Of a stretch of DNA of 64,000 bases, positions 43,874-52,692 are shown piece by piece (position 1 is the stretch's first letter; every line of letters starts with the position of its first letter). The notes below the pieces were generated by a model, which worked only from the letters and a program-made list of their open reading frames with translations, did no database searches and was not told where the DNA came from. A program made the translations under genes and the position numbers. Source of the DNA: Halobellus ruber. GTDB taxonomy: Archaea > Halobacteriota > Halobacteria > Halobacteriales > Haloferacaceae. The stretch is taken from assembly GCF_014212355.1 (NCBI RefSeq), contig NZ_JACKXD010000005.1:124001-188000 (forward strand), read 5' to 3'.

Positions 43874-44398
43874 GTGTTCAGCCTGAACGTCCCCGTCCCG
43901 GGGGAGATCCGGCGGGTCGCCGGCGACCTCCACCCGGAGTTGGTCCGGTTCGATCGGAACCGGGAGCGGCACACCCTCCTGGCGAAGCGGTTCGACACCG
44001 CGCTCGACGACGACGCCGACTCCCTCCCCCGGCTCCGCGAGCGCCTCCGGCCGCTCCTCCGCCGTTCGGCTCCCGCCGACGGGATCGACCTCCGGGTGAC
44101 GGGGCTCGACTACTTCGAGCGGCCGACCCGCGGCCCCGGGCCGGTGGTCTACCTCGCCGTCGAGAGCCCCGGCCTCCGCGCGCTTCACCGCCGCCTCTGC
44201 GACGCCTTCGGGACGGTCGCGGGGATGGAGGGCGACGACTACGTGCCGCACATCACCCTCGCCCGCGGCGGCAGCGTCGCGGACGCCGCCGACCTGGTCG
44301 AACGGCGGTCGATCGACCCCGTCGCGTGGACCGCCGGGGAGCTCCGGATCCACGACTCGCGGTACCGCGAGGACGCCGCGCGGCTGCCGCTCGGATAG
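43874..44398 (+). CDS. thpR: RNA 2',3'-cyclic phosphodiesterase (2'-5' RNA ligase family)
   Basis: 174 residues from GTG at 43874, where the family's first strand (VFSLNVPVPGEI) begins; upstream in-frame codons overlap the divergent lipoprotein promoter. Two HxT motifs form the active site: RHTLL near 37-40 and PHITLARG near 128-132, the hallmark of the 2H phosphoesterases. The enzyme opens 2',3'-cyclic phosphates in RNA and can reversibly ligate 2'-5' ends. The long GLDYFERPTRGPGPVVYLAVES loop fits the archaeal type. Confidence 0.8.
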   Translation: MFSLNVPVPGEIRRVAGDLHPELVRFDRNRERHTLLAKRFDTALDDDADSLPRLRERLRPLLRRSAPADGIDLRVTGLDYFERPTRGPGPVVYLAVESPGLRALHRRLCDAFGTVAGMEGDDYVPHITLARGGSVADAADLVERRSIDPVAWTAGELRIHDSRYREDAARLPLG

Positions 44399-44547
44399 TC
44401 GGCGGCGCCGGCTCCCCCGCCGGGTGGCAACCCGACTTCCTGCAGGGGATCGAACGATGACGGCGTTCCACCGCTCCGCGTGATGGCGATCGAGGAGAGA
44501 CCGTCGGAACTCGCCCGCGGGTCGGCCGGTGGCGGGCCGCACTCGGG

Positions 44548-46725
44548 CTACGGCTGCGGCGGCGCCCCGTCGTAGGCGTCGAGGTCGGCGTAGAAGTTCA
44601 GCATCGAGAACTTCAGCTTCCCGGGGGCGACGTCGACGAGCTCCGCCCGTTCCTCCCGGGGGAAGCTCCCGCGGACGCCGTACTTCCCCATCTCGACGCT
44701 CTCGCGGGTGTACCGCCGGTCGACCAACAGCCGGACGCCGTAGTCCTCGGGCGACCGGATCACCCGGCCGAGCGCCTGTCTGGTCTTCCGGATCGTGGGG
44801 ATCTCGACCGCGTAGCGCCACCCGGCGTCCTCGCGGTCGTCGTACGCCCGGTCGTAGGCGTCCTGGATCGCCTCCAGCCGCTCGGAGAGCCGCGGGTACG
44901 GCACGCCCACGACCGCGACCGTCCGGGCGGCGCCGTCGTCGAAGCTCACGCCCTCCGCGAGCGTCCCCCACAGCGACGTACAGAGGACCGCGTCGTCGGC
45001 GGCGACGAACGACCGCCTGAGCGACTCTGTGTCCTCGTCTGAGCCGTCGCGGAGGAGCCTGGCGTCGACGTCCGCGCGGTCCCGGAGCCGGTCGTGGTAC
45101 CGCTCGGCTTCCGCGTACGACGGGAAAAACAGCAAACAGTTCCCGGGCGTGAACCGGACGGCGTCGGCGAGGACGTCCGTGATCGTCGCCTGCGTGTCGG
45201 GGTCGTCGCGGTCGGAACTGAAAAGCGCCGGCGCCTCGACCGCGAGCGTCCGGCGGCGCTCTTCGGGATACTCCAGGCCGTATGCCATCGTGACGGGCTC
45301 GTCGAGTCCGAGCACGTCCTCGATCACGTCGAAGGGCCGCAGCGTCGCCGACATCAGGATGCTGGCGTCGACCTCCGCAAACAGGTCCTCGGTCACTTTC
45401 CGGGGGATGCAGGTGTACAGCTCCGCGCGGCCGTACACCTCCTCGCTCCCGGCGTCCCGGCGCACCGCACACAGCGGGTGCTGGCCCAGCTTCCCGCCGT
45501 CGGCCATCCACGACGCGACGAACTCCGCGGCCTGGAGGGTCTGCGACTCCGCGCGCGTCGTCGCCGACCCGTTCCGGTAGGCGTCCTCGTACTCCTGGTC
45601 TAAGACCTTCCCCAACTGGAGTGCGAGGTCGACCTCGCTGTCGATCCCGCGGCCCTCGTAGCGGTCGAGAAAGGCGAGCGTCAGGTCGTCTCTCCGACCG
45701 GAGTTGGCGATCGAGAGGTCGTACCACTCCTCGCCGACCTGCTCGCGCTCGCCGAAGCCGAGGGCGTCGTTGCAGGTCTCCCGGAGCGCTCTCAGAAACG
45801 CCGACAGGACGTTCTCGGCGGGGTCGACCCGGGAGTCGTCGGCGTCCTCGAGTTCCGCCAACGCGGATTCCAGCGTGTTCTCGGTCAGCGTCCGGGTGGC
45901 GTGGTCGCGGGCGACCGACTCGATGTTGTGGGCCTCGTCGAAGACCGTCACCACGTCCTCCGGATCCCGGCCGAGCCACCGGAAGAACTGCTCGCGGATC
46001 GTCGGGTCGAGCAGGTGGTGGTAGTTGCACACCACCAGATCCACCGCCTCCATTCCCTCCTTCAGCAGCTCGTACCCACAGAGCTTCCGTTCGTCGGCGT
46101 AGGCGTAGATGTCCTCGGGGGTGCGAACGTCCGCGAAGAGCCACTCGAAGAACGCGTCGGTGTCCTCGACGAGGTTGTTGTAGTAGTGTTCGCAAACGTT
46201 GCCCTCGCGGAGCTCTTCGAGTTCGGTCTCCACCTCGTCGAGTTCGTCGGTCACCGCCGACCGGGCCTCGCCGGCGCCCTCCTCGCCCTCGCGGATCCGG
46301 TCGAGCAGGGCGTCGGCCTGCCGGCGGAGCTCCTCGCGTTCCCGTTCGGTCTCGACGAGGTCACGGGTGGTGTCCCGGAGGGTCTGACACTCCTGGTAGT
46401 CGACGTCGATGTGGCACATCGAGGACTTTCCCTTGAACACGACCGCCCGGAGGGGCTCCTCCTCGACGATCGCGCGGGCGTCCTCGATGAACTGCCGCAT
46501 CTGCTGGTGGACGTTGGTGGTGATGACGACGGTCTTGTCGGTCCGCCGGGCGTACTCAAGCGCCGGTACCAGCGCCGAGAGGGTCTTGCCGGTCCCCGGT
46601 GCGCCCTCCAGGAGCACGTCGCGCTGGTCGTCGAGCGCCTCGGAGATCTCCGCCATCGCGGAGCGCTGGTTCGGATAGGGCTGCTCGTAGGGGAAGAACC
46701 GCTCGTACTCGCCGGTCGTCGACAC
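44548..46725 (-). CDS. XPD/Rad3-type iron-sulfur DNA helicase
   Basis: 725 residues. Walker A is GAPGTGKT (41-48) and the DEAH box VFDEAHN at 262-268. Between them lie four cysteines that would hold the 4Fe-4S cluster, at about 104 (SSMC), 113 (YQEC), 178 (GNVC) and 216 (KLCG). A long acidic coiled segment separates the second and third. Helicase motif VI is RQALGRVIRSPEDYG near the C-terminus. This fits the XPD/DinG-related group that unwinds DNA 5' to 3' and acts in repair. The start ATG at 46725 (MSTTGEYERFF) matches the usual N-terminus. Confidence 0.85.
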   Translation of the reverse strand: MSTTGEYERFFPYEQPYPNQRSAMAEISEALDDQRDVLLEGAPGTGKTLSALVPALEYARRTDKTVVITTNVHQQMRQFIEDARAIVEEEPLRAVVFKGKSSMCHIDVDYQECQTLRDTTRDLVETEREREELRRQADALLDRIREGEEGAGEARSAVTDELDEVETELEELREGNVCEHYYNNLVEDTDAFFEWLFADVRTPEDIYAYADERKLCGYELLKEGMEAVDLVVCNYHHLLDPTIREQFFRWLGRDPEDVVTVFDEAHNIESVARDHATRTLTENTLESALAELEDADDSRVDPAENVLSAFLRALRETCNDALGFGEREQVGEEWYDLSIANSGRRDDLTLAFLDRYEGRGIDSEVDLALQLGKVLDQEYEDAYRNGSATTRAESQTLQAAEFVASWMADGGKLGQHPLCAVRRDAGSEEVYGRAELYTCIPRKVTEDLFAEVDASILMSATLRPFDVIEDVLGLDEPVTMAYGLEYPEERRRTLAVEAPALFSSDRDDPDTQATITDVLADAVRFTPGNCLLFFPSYAEAERYHDRLRDRADVDARLLRDGSDEDTESLRRSFVAADDAVLCTSLWGTLAEGVSFDDGAARTVAVVGVPYPRLSERLEAIQDAYDRAYDDREDAGWRYAVEIPTIRKTRQALGRVIRSPEDYGVRLLVDRRYTRESVEMGKYGVRGSFPREERAELVDVAPGKLKFSMLNFYADLDAYDGAPPQP

Positions 46726-46865
46726 GGGTACGAGTCCGCCCTCCTGCGATTAAAACCCTCTGACGGGGGTGAGAGCTGATACGCATCGCGGAGTCGTGTA
46801 CTGACACCCAAGTTATTTTACTGCGATGGGTTTAGTAGTACAAAGAGTCAACACCATTACTAACG

Positions 46866-47162
46866 ATGGCGAGTAGCACGAACGAACCAACGGTAGTACG
46901 CGTGTCACAGAAGGGACAGGCAACGATCCCGAAGGGGCTCCGGGAAAAGTTCGGGATCGAGACGCCGGGGGAGGTGTTCGTTTACGAAGAACGGGGGCGC
47001 ATCGTCATCGAGCCGGTGCCGTCACCCGGCGAACTGCACGGGATCCACGCTGGAGAGCACGAACGTGGTGAGGTGCTGGAGCGGGTTCACGAACTGAAAA
47101 ACGAGGAGAGTCGCCGCGAGGCCGAGCGAGTCGAACGGCTCCGCCCGTCCGAGGATGTATGA
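46866..47162 (+). CDS. vapB: AbrB/SpoVT-type antitoxin (VapB-like)
   Basis: 98 residues. The N-terminal swapped-hairpin fold has the pattern VRVSQKGQATIPKGLREKFGIETPGEVFVYEERGRIVIEPV. The second part is a charged helix (EVLERVHELKNEESRREAERVERL) that should clamp onto the toxin. Such proteins repress their own operon and neutralise the PIN toxin. The stop overlaps the toxin start by 4 bp (ATGA). An upstream TTATTTTA at 46812-46819 may be part of the promoter. Confidence 0.85.
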   Translation: MASSTNEPTVVRVSQKGQATIPKGLREKFGIETPGEVFVYEERGRIVIEPVPSPGELHGIHAGEHERGEVLERVHELKNEESRREAERVERLRPSEDV

Positions 47163-47596
47163 GCGACGGGTACGTTTTCGACACCGAGGCTATTGTCGCC
47201 TTCCTTTACAACGAGCCCGGTCACGAAACCGTCGCGACGCTTCTCGAAGAGGTCTTCACCGGTCAGTCGGACGGGTTCCTCGCCGAGACGAACGCGAGCG
47301 AAGTGTTCTACCTCGTCGCTCGGTTCGAAGGCGTCGACGACACGCCGACGAAGGGCTCGGTACGGGAAGCCGACCGCGATCTCCGTGCGCTCGAACGGCA
47401 GGGATTGCGTATCGAGTCGGCCGACTGGCGACTGGCGGCGGAGGTGAAGGCCGACGGGAACCTCTCACTCGCCGACGCGTACGCCGTCGCACTCGCCCAC
47501 GAACGCGACGCAGCGCTCGTGGCCGGGGCTGACGACGACTTCGACGAACTGCCTGTCGACGTCGACCTCCGGCGGTTCCGGGACCACGACGTGTGA
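47159..47596 (+). CDS. vapC: PIN-domain toxin (VapC-like ribonuclease)
   Basis: 145 residues. The PIN acidic residues are present: Asp8 (FDTEAIVAFL), Glu43/48 in AETNASEVF, Asp106 in LADAYAVALA, and Asp125 in AGADDDFDEL. These hold Mg2+ or Mn2+ for RNA cleavage. VapC toxins often cut tRNA or rRNA. The gene overlaps its antitoxin by 4 bp, the classical layout. Nothing is truncated. Confidence 0.85.
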   Translation: MSDGYVFDTEAIVAFLYNEPGHETVATLLEEVFTGQSDGFLAETNASEVFYLVARFEGVDDTPTKGSVREADRDLRALERQGLRIESADWRLAAEVKADGNLSLADAYAVALAHERDAALVAGADDDFDELPVDVDLRRFRDHDV

Positions 47597-47699
47597 CCGG
47601 CGGACTGTCCGAGTTCTTCGATTCACTCGATATCCCTCTCCCGCCGACGCAGTATTACCGATCCGACACGGGTTTACCACGCCGTCACCGACGTCACGT

Positions 47700-48638
47700 A
47701 TGTCGATGCGCGTGACGTTCCTCGGGACGGGCGGGGCCGTCCCGACGACCGAGCGGGGGCCGAGCGCCCTCCTACTGGAGCGCGACGGCGAGCGGCTGCT
47801 GTTCGACTGCGGCGAGGGGACCCAACGCCAGATGATGCGGTTCGGCACCGGGTTCACGGTCTCGCATCTGTTCGTCACCCACCTCCACGGCGACCACATC
47901 CTCGGGATTCCGGGGCTGGTCCAGACGCTCGATTTCAACGGCCGCGACGACCCGTTGGCGATCCACGGCCCGCCGGGATCGAAGCCGCACCTCCGCGATC
48001 TGCTCGAAGCCGGCGGCTACCGCCCCGACTTCCCGATCACGATCAACGAGGTTCGTCCCGGGAACGTCGCGCTCGATTCCCCGGAGTACGAAGTCCGGAC
48101 GTTCGAGACCGACCACCGAAACGTCTCCTCGATGGGGTATGCCGTCGTCGAGGACGACCGCCGCGGCCGGTTCGACCGCGAGCGCGCGGAGGAACTCGGG
48201 GTCCCGGTCGGCCCGAAGTTCGGGAAACTACACGACGGCGAGCCCGTGGAACTCGACGACGGCACCGTCGTCAGACCCGAACAGGTCGTCGGCGACCCCC
48301 GTCCCGGTCGGCGGGTCGTCTACACCGGCGACACCCGGCCGGTCGAGTCGGCCGTGGCGGCCGCCGCGGAGCCGGACCTGCTCGTCCACGACGCCACCTT
48401 CGACGACGAGTGGGCCGAGCGGGCGCGCCGGACCGGCCACTCGACCGGCCGAGAGGCCGCCGAGATCGCCGCCCGCGCCGGGGCCAAGCGGCTGGGGCTG
48501 GTTCACGTCTCCTCGCGGTACGCCGGGGACGCCTCGCCGATCGAACGCGAGGCCGCGTCGGCGGCGCCGGCGGGGACCGAGGTGTTCCTTCCGGACGACG
48601 GCCACACGGTCGAGGTGCCGTACCCCGACGAGGAGTGA
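47700..48638 (+). CDS. rnz: ribonuclease Z (tRNA 3' endonuclease)
   Basis: 312 residues of the metallo-beta-lactamase fold. The zinc motif HLHGDH lies at 61-66. FLGTGGAVPTTERGPSALLL is the typical N-terminus, TDHRNVSSMGYAV carries the next histidine, and VHVSSRYA lies near the end. The enzyme cuts the 3' trailer from tRNA precursors. The start at 47700 gives MSMRVTFLG; an ATG two codons later is equally possible. The gene is monocistronic, and the 48639-48928 gap after it holds two TATA-like boxes. Confidence 0.92.
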   Translation: MSMRVTFLGTGGAVPTTERGPSALLLERDGERLLFDCGEGTQRQMMRFGTGFTVSHLFVTHLHGDHILGIPGLVQTLDFNGRDDPLAIHGPPGSKPHLRDLLEAGGYRPDFPITINEVRPGNVALDSPEYEVRTFETDHRNVSSMGYAVVEDDRRGRFDRERAEELGVPVGPKFGKLHDGEPVELDDGTVVRPEQVVGDPRPGRRVVYTGDTRPVESAVAAAAEPDLLVHDATFDDEWAERARRTGHSTGREAAEIAARAGAKRLGLVHVSSRYAGDASPIEREAASAAPAGTEVFLPDDGHTVEVPYPDEE

Positions 48639-48830
48639 AACTATCGTCGACGGCGGGAGACCGGCGTCGCCGGCGGGAGCGGCGACCGTTTATCCTCCGT
48701 TTCGGGGCGGACCGGAGATCCGGATAGCGAGCAGTCGGCACACCGAATTCGTCTCCCGCGCCGACGTGCCGAGCAACCGCTACCCGACGCGGGCCACACT
48801 CACGTCACGGGGTCGCTGGCCGCGGACTCG

Positions 48831-48838
48831 TATATAAA
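48831..48838 (+). promoter_or_regulatory. upstream TATA-like box
   Basis: TATATAAA about 98 bp before the DUF460 start. A transcript starting about 27 bp later would begin inside the hairpin at 48852-48866. It may drive a longer leader or a separate small RNA. Confidence 0.35.
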
Positions 48839-48851
48839 CCCTCGTCCGACT

Positions 48852-48866
48852 GTGGGGTCGCCCCAC
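48852..48866. other. perfect GC hairpin
   Basis: GTGGGG-TCG-CCCCAC, a 6-bp stem with a 3-nt loop between two TATA boxes. It could be a terminator-like or RNA structure, but there is no T-run behind it. Confidence 0.4.
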
Positions 48867-48899
48867 CCCGCAGCCGTGGATCACCGGACCGCCGTGGCA

Positions 48900-48907
48900 T
48901 ATATATC
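48900..48907 (+). promoter_or_regulatory. TATA box of the DUF460 gene
   Basis: TATATATC centred about 25 bp before the GTG at 48929, a leaderless arrangement that supports GTG as the start. Confidence 0.45.
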
Positions 48908-48928
48908 TACACACACCAAACGAGAGGT

Positions 48929-50908
48929 GTGAACGACCGGACGAGCGCGCTCGACACCCTCGTTTTCGGCGTGGACATCCAGAGCGGCGACGTCCGCGGC
49001 GACTCGCCCTCGTACGCCGTCGTGGCGTTCGACGGCGAGAACGTCGACCGCGACGTGGTCTCCCACCGGAAGCTGCTGCGGCTGGTGGAGCGCGAGGAGC
49101 CGGGGATGCTCGCGACCGACAATATGTACGAGCTCGCCGCGGACAAGAACGCACTCGTCCAATTCCTGCAGGCGTTGCCCGACGTCACCACCCTGGTGCA
49201 GGTGACCGGCGCCGAGCGCCCCGAGCCGCTCTCGCGGGTCGCGTCCAGACACGGCGTCCCATACGGCAAGGATCCGATGCAGGAGGCCGAAGCCGCCGCG
49301 CGGCTCGCGGCGGCGAACGTCGGGTCGGCCGTAACCGCGTTCGGCGACACCACCGAGGTGAAGGTCTCACGCGGGCGCTCGACCGGTAGCGGCGGGTGGA
49401 GCCAGGACCGGTACACCCGCCGGATCCACGGGTCGGTGAAGCGACGGACCCGCGAGGTCAAAAACCGGTTGGAGAACGCCAACCTGGAGTTCGAGGTCGA
49501 CGTCACCGAAAAGTACGGCGGCTACGCCAACGCGGTGTTCACCGTCGAGGCGCCGCCCTCGGAGCTCCCGGTGTCGAGCGGGCGCTCCGGCGACACCAGA
49601 ATCGAGATCGAGCGGGAGCGCCGCGACGGCATCGAGTTCGAGCCGCTGGTCAAACGCCGGGACCGCGTCGTCGTCGGCATCGACCCCGGAACGACGACCG
49701 CCGCCGCGGTGATCGGGCTCGACGGGTCGGTGCTGGACGTGTACTCGACGCGGACCCACGACACCGCCGACGTGATCGAGTGGCTGATCGAGCGCGGCCG
49801 GCCGGTGGTGGTCGCCGCCGACGTGACGCCGATGCCGGAGACCGTCGAGCAGTTCCGGCGGAGTTTCGACGCCGCGGCGTGGGTCCCCGACTCGGACCTC
49901 CCGGTCGACGAGAAACTCCACCGCACCCGCGAGGTCGCCTACGACAACGACCACGAGCGTGACGCCCTGGCGGCGGCGCTTTTCGCCGTCGACGACCACG
50001 AAGACCAGTTCGAGCGCATCTCCCGGAAGGTGCCGCCGGACGTCGAACGCGGCGAGGTCATCTCCCGGGTGGTCGCGGGCGAGGCATCGGTCGAGGCCGC
50101 CCTGCAGGAGCTGCAGGACGAAGACGAGGCGGAGCCCGACGAGTCCGAACACGAGGAACGGGAGCTCACCGACGAGGAAAAGGAGATCCGCCGGCTCCGC
50201 GAGCGGGTCGACCGCCTGGAGTCCCACGTCGACGACCTCAACGACACCATCGCGGAGAGAGAGGAGACGATCGCGGAGTACGAGGAGGCGCTCTCGGAGG
50301 CCAAACGCGAGGAGCGCCGCGAGGCCAGGGAGCGCCGCGAGGTCAAGCGCCTCGAACGCGAGAACGGCCGGCTGGAGCGCCGCGTCGAGGAACTGGAGGC
50401 CGCAAACGACGAACTCGACGACAAATTAGAGCGGCTGAAGGCGCTGTGGAAGCTGGACCACTCCAACTTCGCCGACGTCGACACCGACGGCGACCTCGTC
50501 CCGGTGAAGGTGATCGAGCAGTTCACGCGGGACGCCATCGAGACCGCCGACAGGGAGTTCGGGCTGGCTGCCGGCGACGTGGTCTACCTCCGGGACGCCT
50601 CCGGCGCGGGCCGGTCGACCGCCCAGCGGCTGGCGGACGTCGACCCCCGGATCGTCCTGCGGTCGGGCGGCGGACTCTCGGAGGTGGCGGACCGGATCCT
50701 CTTCGAGGAGGAGATTCCGGTCGCGCCCGCCGCCGACGTCACGATCCAGGAGGTCGACGAACTCGCGGTCGCCCGGGAGTCCGAAATCGAGGTCGCGATC
50801 GACGACTGGGAGCGTCGCGCAGAGGAGCGCCGCCGGGAACGGAAGGCGTCGATGGTCGACCAGATCATCTCCGAGCACCGCGCCGAGACGAAGAGCGAGG
50901 GGCGGTAG
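48929..50908 (+). CDS. DUF460 protein, RNase H-fold with coiled coil
   Basis: 659 residues. The first 240 form a first RNase H-like region (LVFGVDIQSGDVRGDSPSYAVV) followed by a nucleic-acid-like domain (RRIHGSVKRRTREVKNRL). A second RNase H-like site, VVGIDPGTTTAAAVIGLDG, lies near 250, with DNDHERDALAAALFA later. Residues about 410-510 form a long charged coiled coil. The C-terminus has a Toprim-like or helical part (VVYLRDASGAG). The family is archaeal and uncharacterised; the fold suggests binding to nucleic acid structures. The GTG start is preferred because of the TATA box spacing. Confidence 0.8.
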   Translation: MNDRTSALDTLVFGVDIQSGDVRGDSPSYAVVAFDGENVDRDVVSHRKLLRLVEREEPGMLATDNMYELAADKNALVQFLQALPDVTTLVQVTGAERPEPLSRVASRHGVPYGKDPMQEAEAAARLAAANVGSAVTAFGDTTEVKVSRGRSTGSGGWSQDRYTRRIHGSVKRRTREVKNRLENANLEFEVDVTEKYGGYANAVFTVEAPPSELPVSSGRSGDTRIEIERERRDGIEFEPLVKRRDRVVVGIDPGTTTAAAVIGLDGSVLDVYSTRTHDTADVIEWLIERGRPVVVAADVTPMPETVEQFRRSFDAAAWVPDSDLPVDEKLHRTREVAYDNDHERDALAAALFAVDDHEDQFERISRKVPPDVERGEVISRVVAGEASVEAALQELQDEDEAEPDESEHEERELTDEEKEIRRLRERVDRLESHVDDLNDTIAEREETIAEYEEALSEAKREERREARERREVKRLERENGRLERRVEELEAANDELDDKLERLKALWKLDHSNFADVDTDGDLVPVKVIEQFTRDAIETADREFGLAAGDVVYLRDASGAGRSTAQRLADVDPRIVLRSGGGLSEVADRILFEEEIPVAPAADVTIQEVDELAVARESEIEVAIDDWERRAEERRRERKASMVDQIISEHRAETKSEGR

Positions 50909-51024
50909 CGACGGCGCGCGGACGGTCGAGGCGTTGACGTGGCTCCCGTAGTATCGGTTGCTCTCGGTCCGTTCAATACAGTTAACCAACCGATCATTCA
51001 TCCGTCTGTGGTACGTATTCACAT

Positions 51025-51441
51025 ATGATGGCGGGTTTCCGCCGCGCCAACCGGGACACGGTCAACGCCTTCAGAATCAACAGCGAGTACCTGTTTAAGT
51101 ACTACTTCGAAGGCGACGACGTCTTCGCCCGCCTACGGAACCACTACAACCACACCCAGTATCGGTTCGAAGTACCGGTCGAAGAGTTTGAAGAGATCAA
51201 CTCGTTCCTCGAAGACCACGGATATAGCCTTACCCCCGTCTCCGCCGTCGAAGAGTTCGTCGTCGTGGTGCGGAAGTATACCGAGCACCCGGGGAACATC
51301 TTCAAGCAATCAGTCATCCAGCAAAGCATCCCCAAGTACAACTGCTTCCTGATGACCGACCAAGTTGCAGTTGACGAAGCCGTTTCCAAAACCGCCTCCG
51401 CGAAACCCCTGACCGAAACCGGGATCGACAACCCGTTCTGA
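51025..51441 (+). CDS. conserved-looking soluble protein of unknown function
   Basis: 138 residues, starting MMAGFRRANRDTVNAFRINSEYLFKYYF. It is rich in aromatic residues, with strand-like segments (RFEVPVEEFEEINSFLEDHGYSL, EEFVVVVRKY), and contains one cysteine. No TM or known motif. The codon use looks more even than that of the neighbours. The gene stands alone, followed by a MITE after 98 bp. I do not recognise the family. Confidence 0.65.
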   Translation: MMAGFRRANRDTVNAFRINSEYLFKYYFEGDDVFARLRNHYNHTQYRFEVPVEEFEEINSFLEDHGYSLTPVSAVEEFVVVVRKYTEHPGNIFKQSVIQQSIPKYNCFLMTDQVAVDEAVSKTASAKPLTETGIDNPF

Positions 51442-51539
51442 TCCGGAGTGTGACCCTGATCAACGTACCTGCCCCCTGAATCGCTCCGTACAGGCGAACG
51501 CCGTCTCGAATCCGCACCAGGATACGAAAAGAGGGTTGC

Positions 51540-51624
51540 TGATACTGTCGGCTATAACTACGTGAAGGATTTCGACACTCCGGAGATGTGGAGAATCTTC
51601 ACGCGACTATAGCCGACAGTATGA
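51540..51624. repeat. family A MITE, intact TGA duplication
   Basis: Core 51543-51621, 79 bp: TACTGTCGGCTATAACTACG on the left, TATAGCCGACAGTA on the right, and a central dyad with several changes (TCGACACTCCGG..). Flanks are TGA (51540-51542) and TGA (51622-51624). Apart from this element the 51442-51816 gap holds nothing I can name. Confidence 0.85.
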
Positions 51625-51816
51625 AGCGGTCACACTCAGCGTAGCGACCCCAACTCCGTTGACCGCTCTCCTCGCCGACCGTAGTCACCGCCCGGACTGA
51701 CGCGACGACGATACTGGGATCGAGCGGGCGGACGTGGTCGGTTGGTTTCGACGGATTCGGTCGCCGTCCATCTCTCGATGCACAAAAAACGTCGGTATCG
51801 ACCGCCGCCTCGGCTG

Positions 51817-51984
51817 CTACGTTCCTCCGGGCGTCTCACCTGGCACCGTCGGGGGACCGCCGCACTCGGGACACTCGGCGTTGACACGAACGTTCTCGGT
51901 CTCCCACACCTCGCCACAGACGTTGCACTCGTAGGTGTACGTCGTGTCGGGCCTGACGAGGCTTTTGAGCTTTTCCACTAACAT
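51817..51984 (-). CDS. small zinc-ribbon protein (55 aa)
   Basis: 55 residues from ATG at 51984: a basic N-terminal helix (MLVEKLKSLV) followed by TYTYECNVCGEVWETE and NAECPECGGPP, that is, two CxxC knuckles 17 residues apart. Such tiny rubredoxin-like or HVO_2753-type zinc ribbons are common in haloarchaea and act in unknown regulatory or adaptor roles. The spacing and conserved layout make it a convincing gene in spite of its size. Confidence 0.7.
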   Translation of the reverse strand: MLVEKLKSLVRPDTTYTYECNVCGEVWETENVRVNAECPECGGPPTVPGETPGGT

Positions 51985-52269
51985 ACCCAGCTGTATCTAA
52001 CGACTCCGCAAAAATAAGTTCTATGAAAAGATTCATATACTTCTTTTCGAGCATCGGGTAGACGTGTCGCTCGTCGGGAGCGAGTCCGCAAGTGGGACGA
52101 TAGGCGGCCTGTGAAACCCGCCTTCTTATGATGCACGATGAACGGAACTCTCCCCTCGAATCGGCAGAACCCACAGGACGCAACCCGGACGCCCGTTCCA
52201 GGGGTCGATGCAGTCGTCTCTCGTGAACGAACTACGACAACTCCAGTTCGACGATCCCCGATCCGTCGG

Positions 52270-52587
52270 TCACGGCGCCCTCGGCTCGGCCCCCATCTCG
52301 TAGGGCGCGTCGGGCTGGCCGAGGAAGTAGTACGCCACGAACCCGAGGACCGGCAGGAAAAAACAGAGCCCGGTCCAGGCGGTCGCGGCGTCGCTTCCCC
52401 GCCCGGTCGCGTCGATGTAGACCCACCCCGGGAGCGCGACGTGGGCCACGAGGAAGTAGATCGCGAACCCCGCGAAGTACGCGAACGTCCCGACGTCGGA
52501 GATCACCGCCCACATTATCACGAGCGGGAGGAAGGCGACGGCGACGAGCCCCCCGAGCACGACGAGCGGCGAACGCGTCGTTGGCAT
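52270..52587 (-). CDS. three-TM protein of the phospholipase D-nuclease N-terminal type
   Basis: 105 residues from ATG at 52587 (MPTTRSPLVVL). Three hydrophobic segments at about 8-28, 33-53 and 69-89. The third, TAWTGLCFFLPVLGFVAYYFLGQPD, with the preceding GWVYIDATGRGSD, resembles the small two- or three-TM PLDc_N domain. It lacks any catalytic part. It is divergent from tyrS across 105 bp. Function unknown. Confidence 0.6.
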   Translation of the reverse strand: MPTTRSPLVVLGGLVAVAFLPLVIMWAVISDVGTFAYFAGFAIYFLVAHVALPGWVYIDATGRGSDAATAWTGLCFFLPVLGFVAYYFLGQPDAPYEMGAEPRAP

Positions 52588-52692
52588 CAGTAGCGTGTTG
52601 GAACCGCGTCGGTATGACGCTTTCCGGTCGCCGATGCGGGCCCTCGCCCGCGTCCCAGAAGTCATATGCCCCCGTCGCGACTCCGTACCGGT

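Noticed and set aside
43238-46195. 985-codon open frame on the minus strand
   Set aside because: Its last part is the lipoprotein gene, and the rest is antisense or out of frame to thpR and the XPD-like helicase. The translation is Arg/Pro-rich without domains, a product of high GC.
46831-46864. TTAGTA/TACTAA dyad before vapB
   Set aside because: Only 6 bp per arm with a 20-bp spacer, too weak to call an operator.
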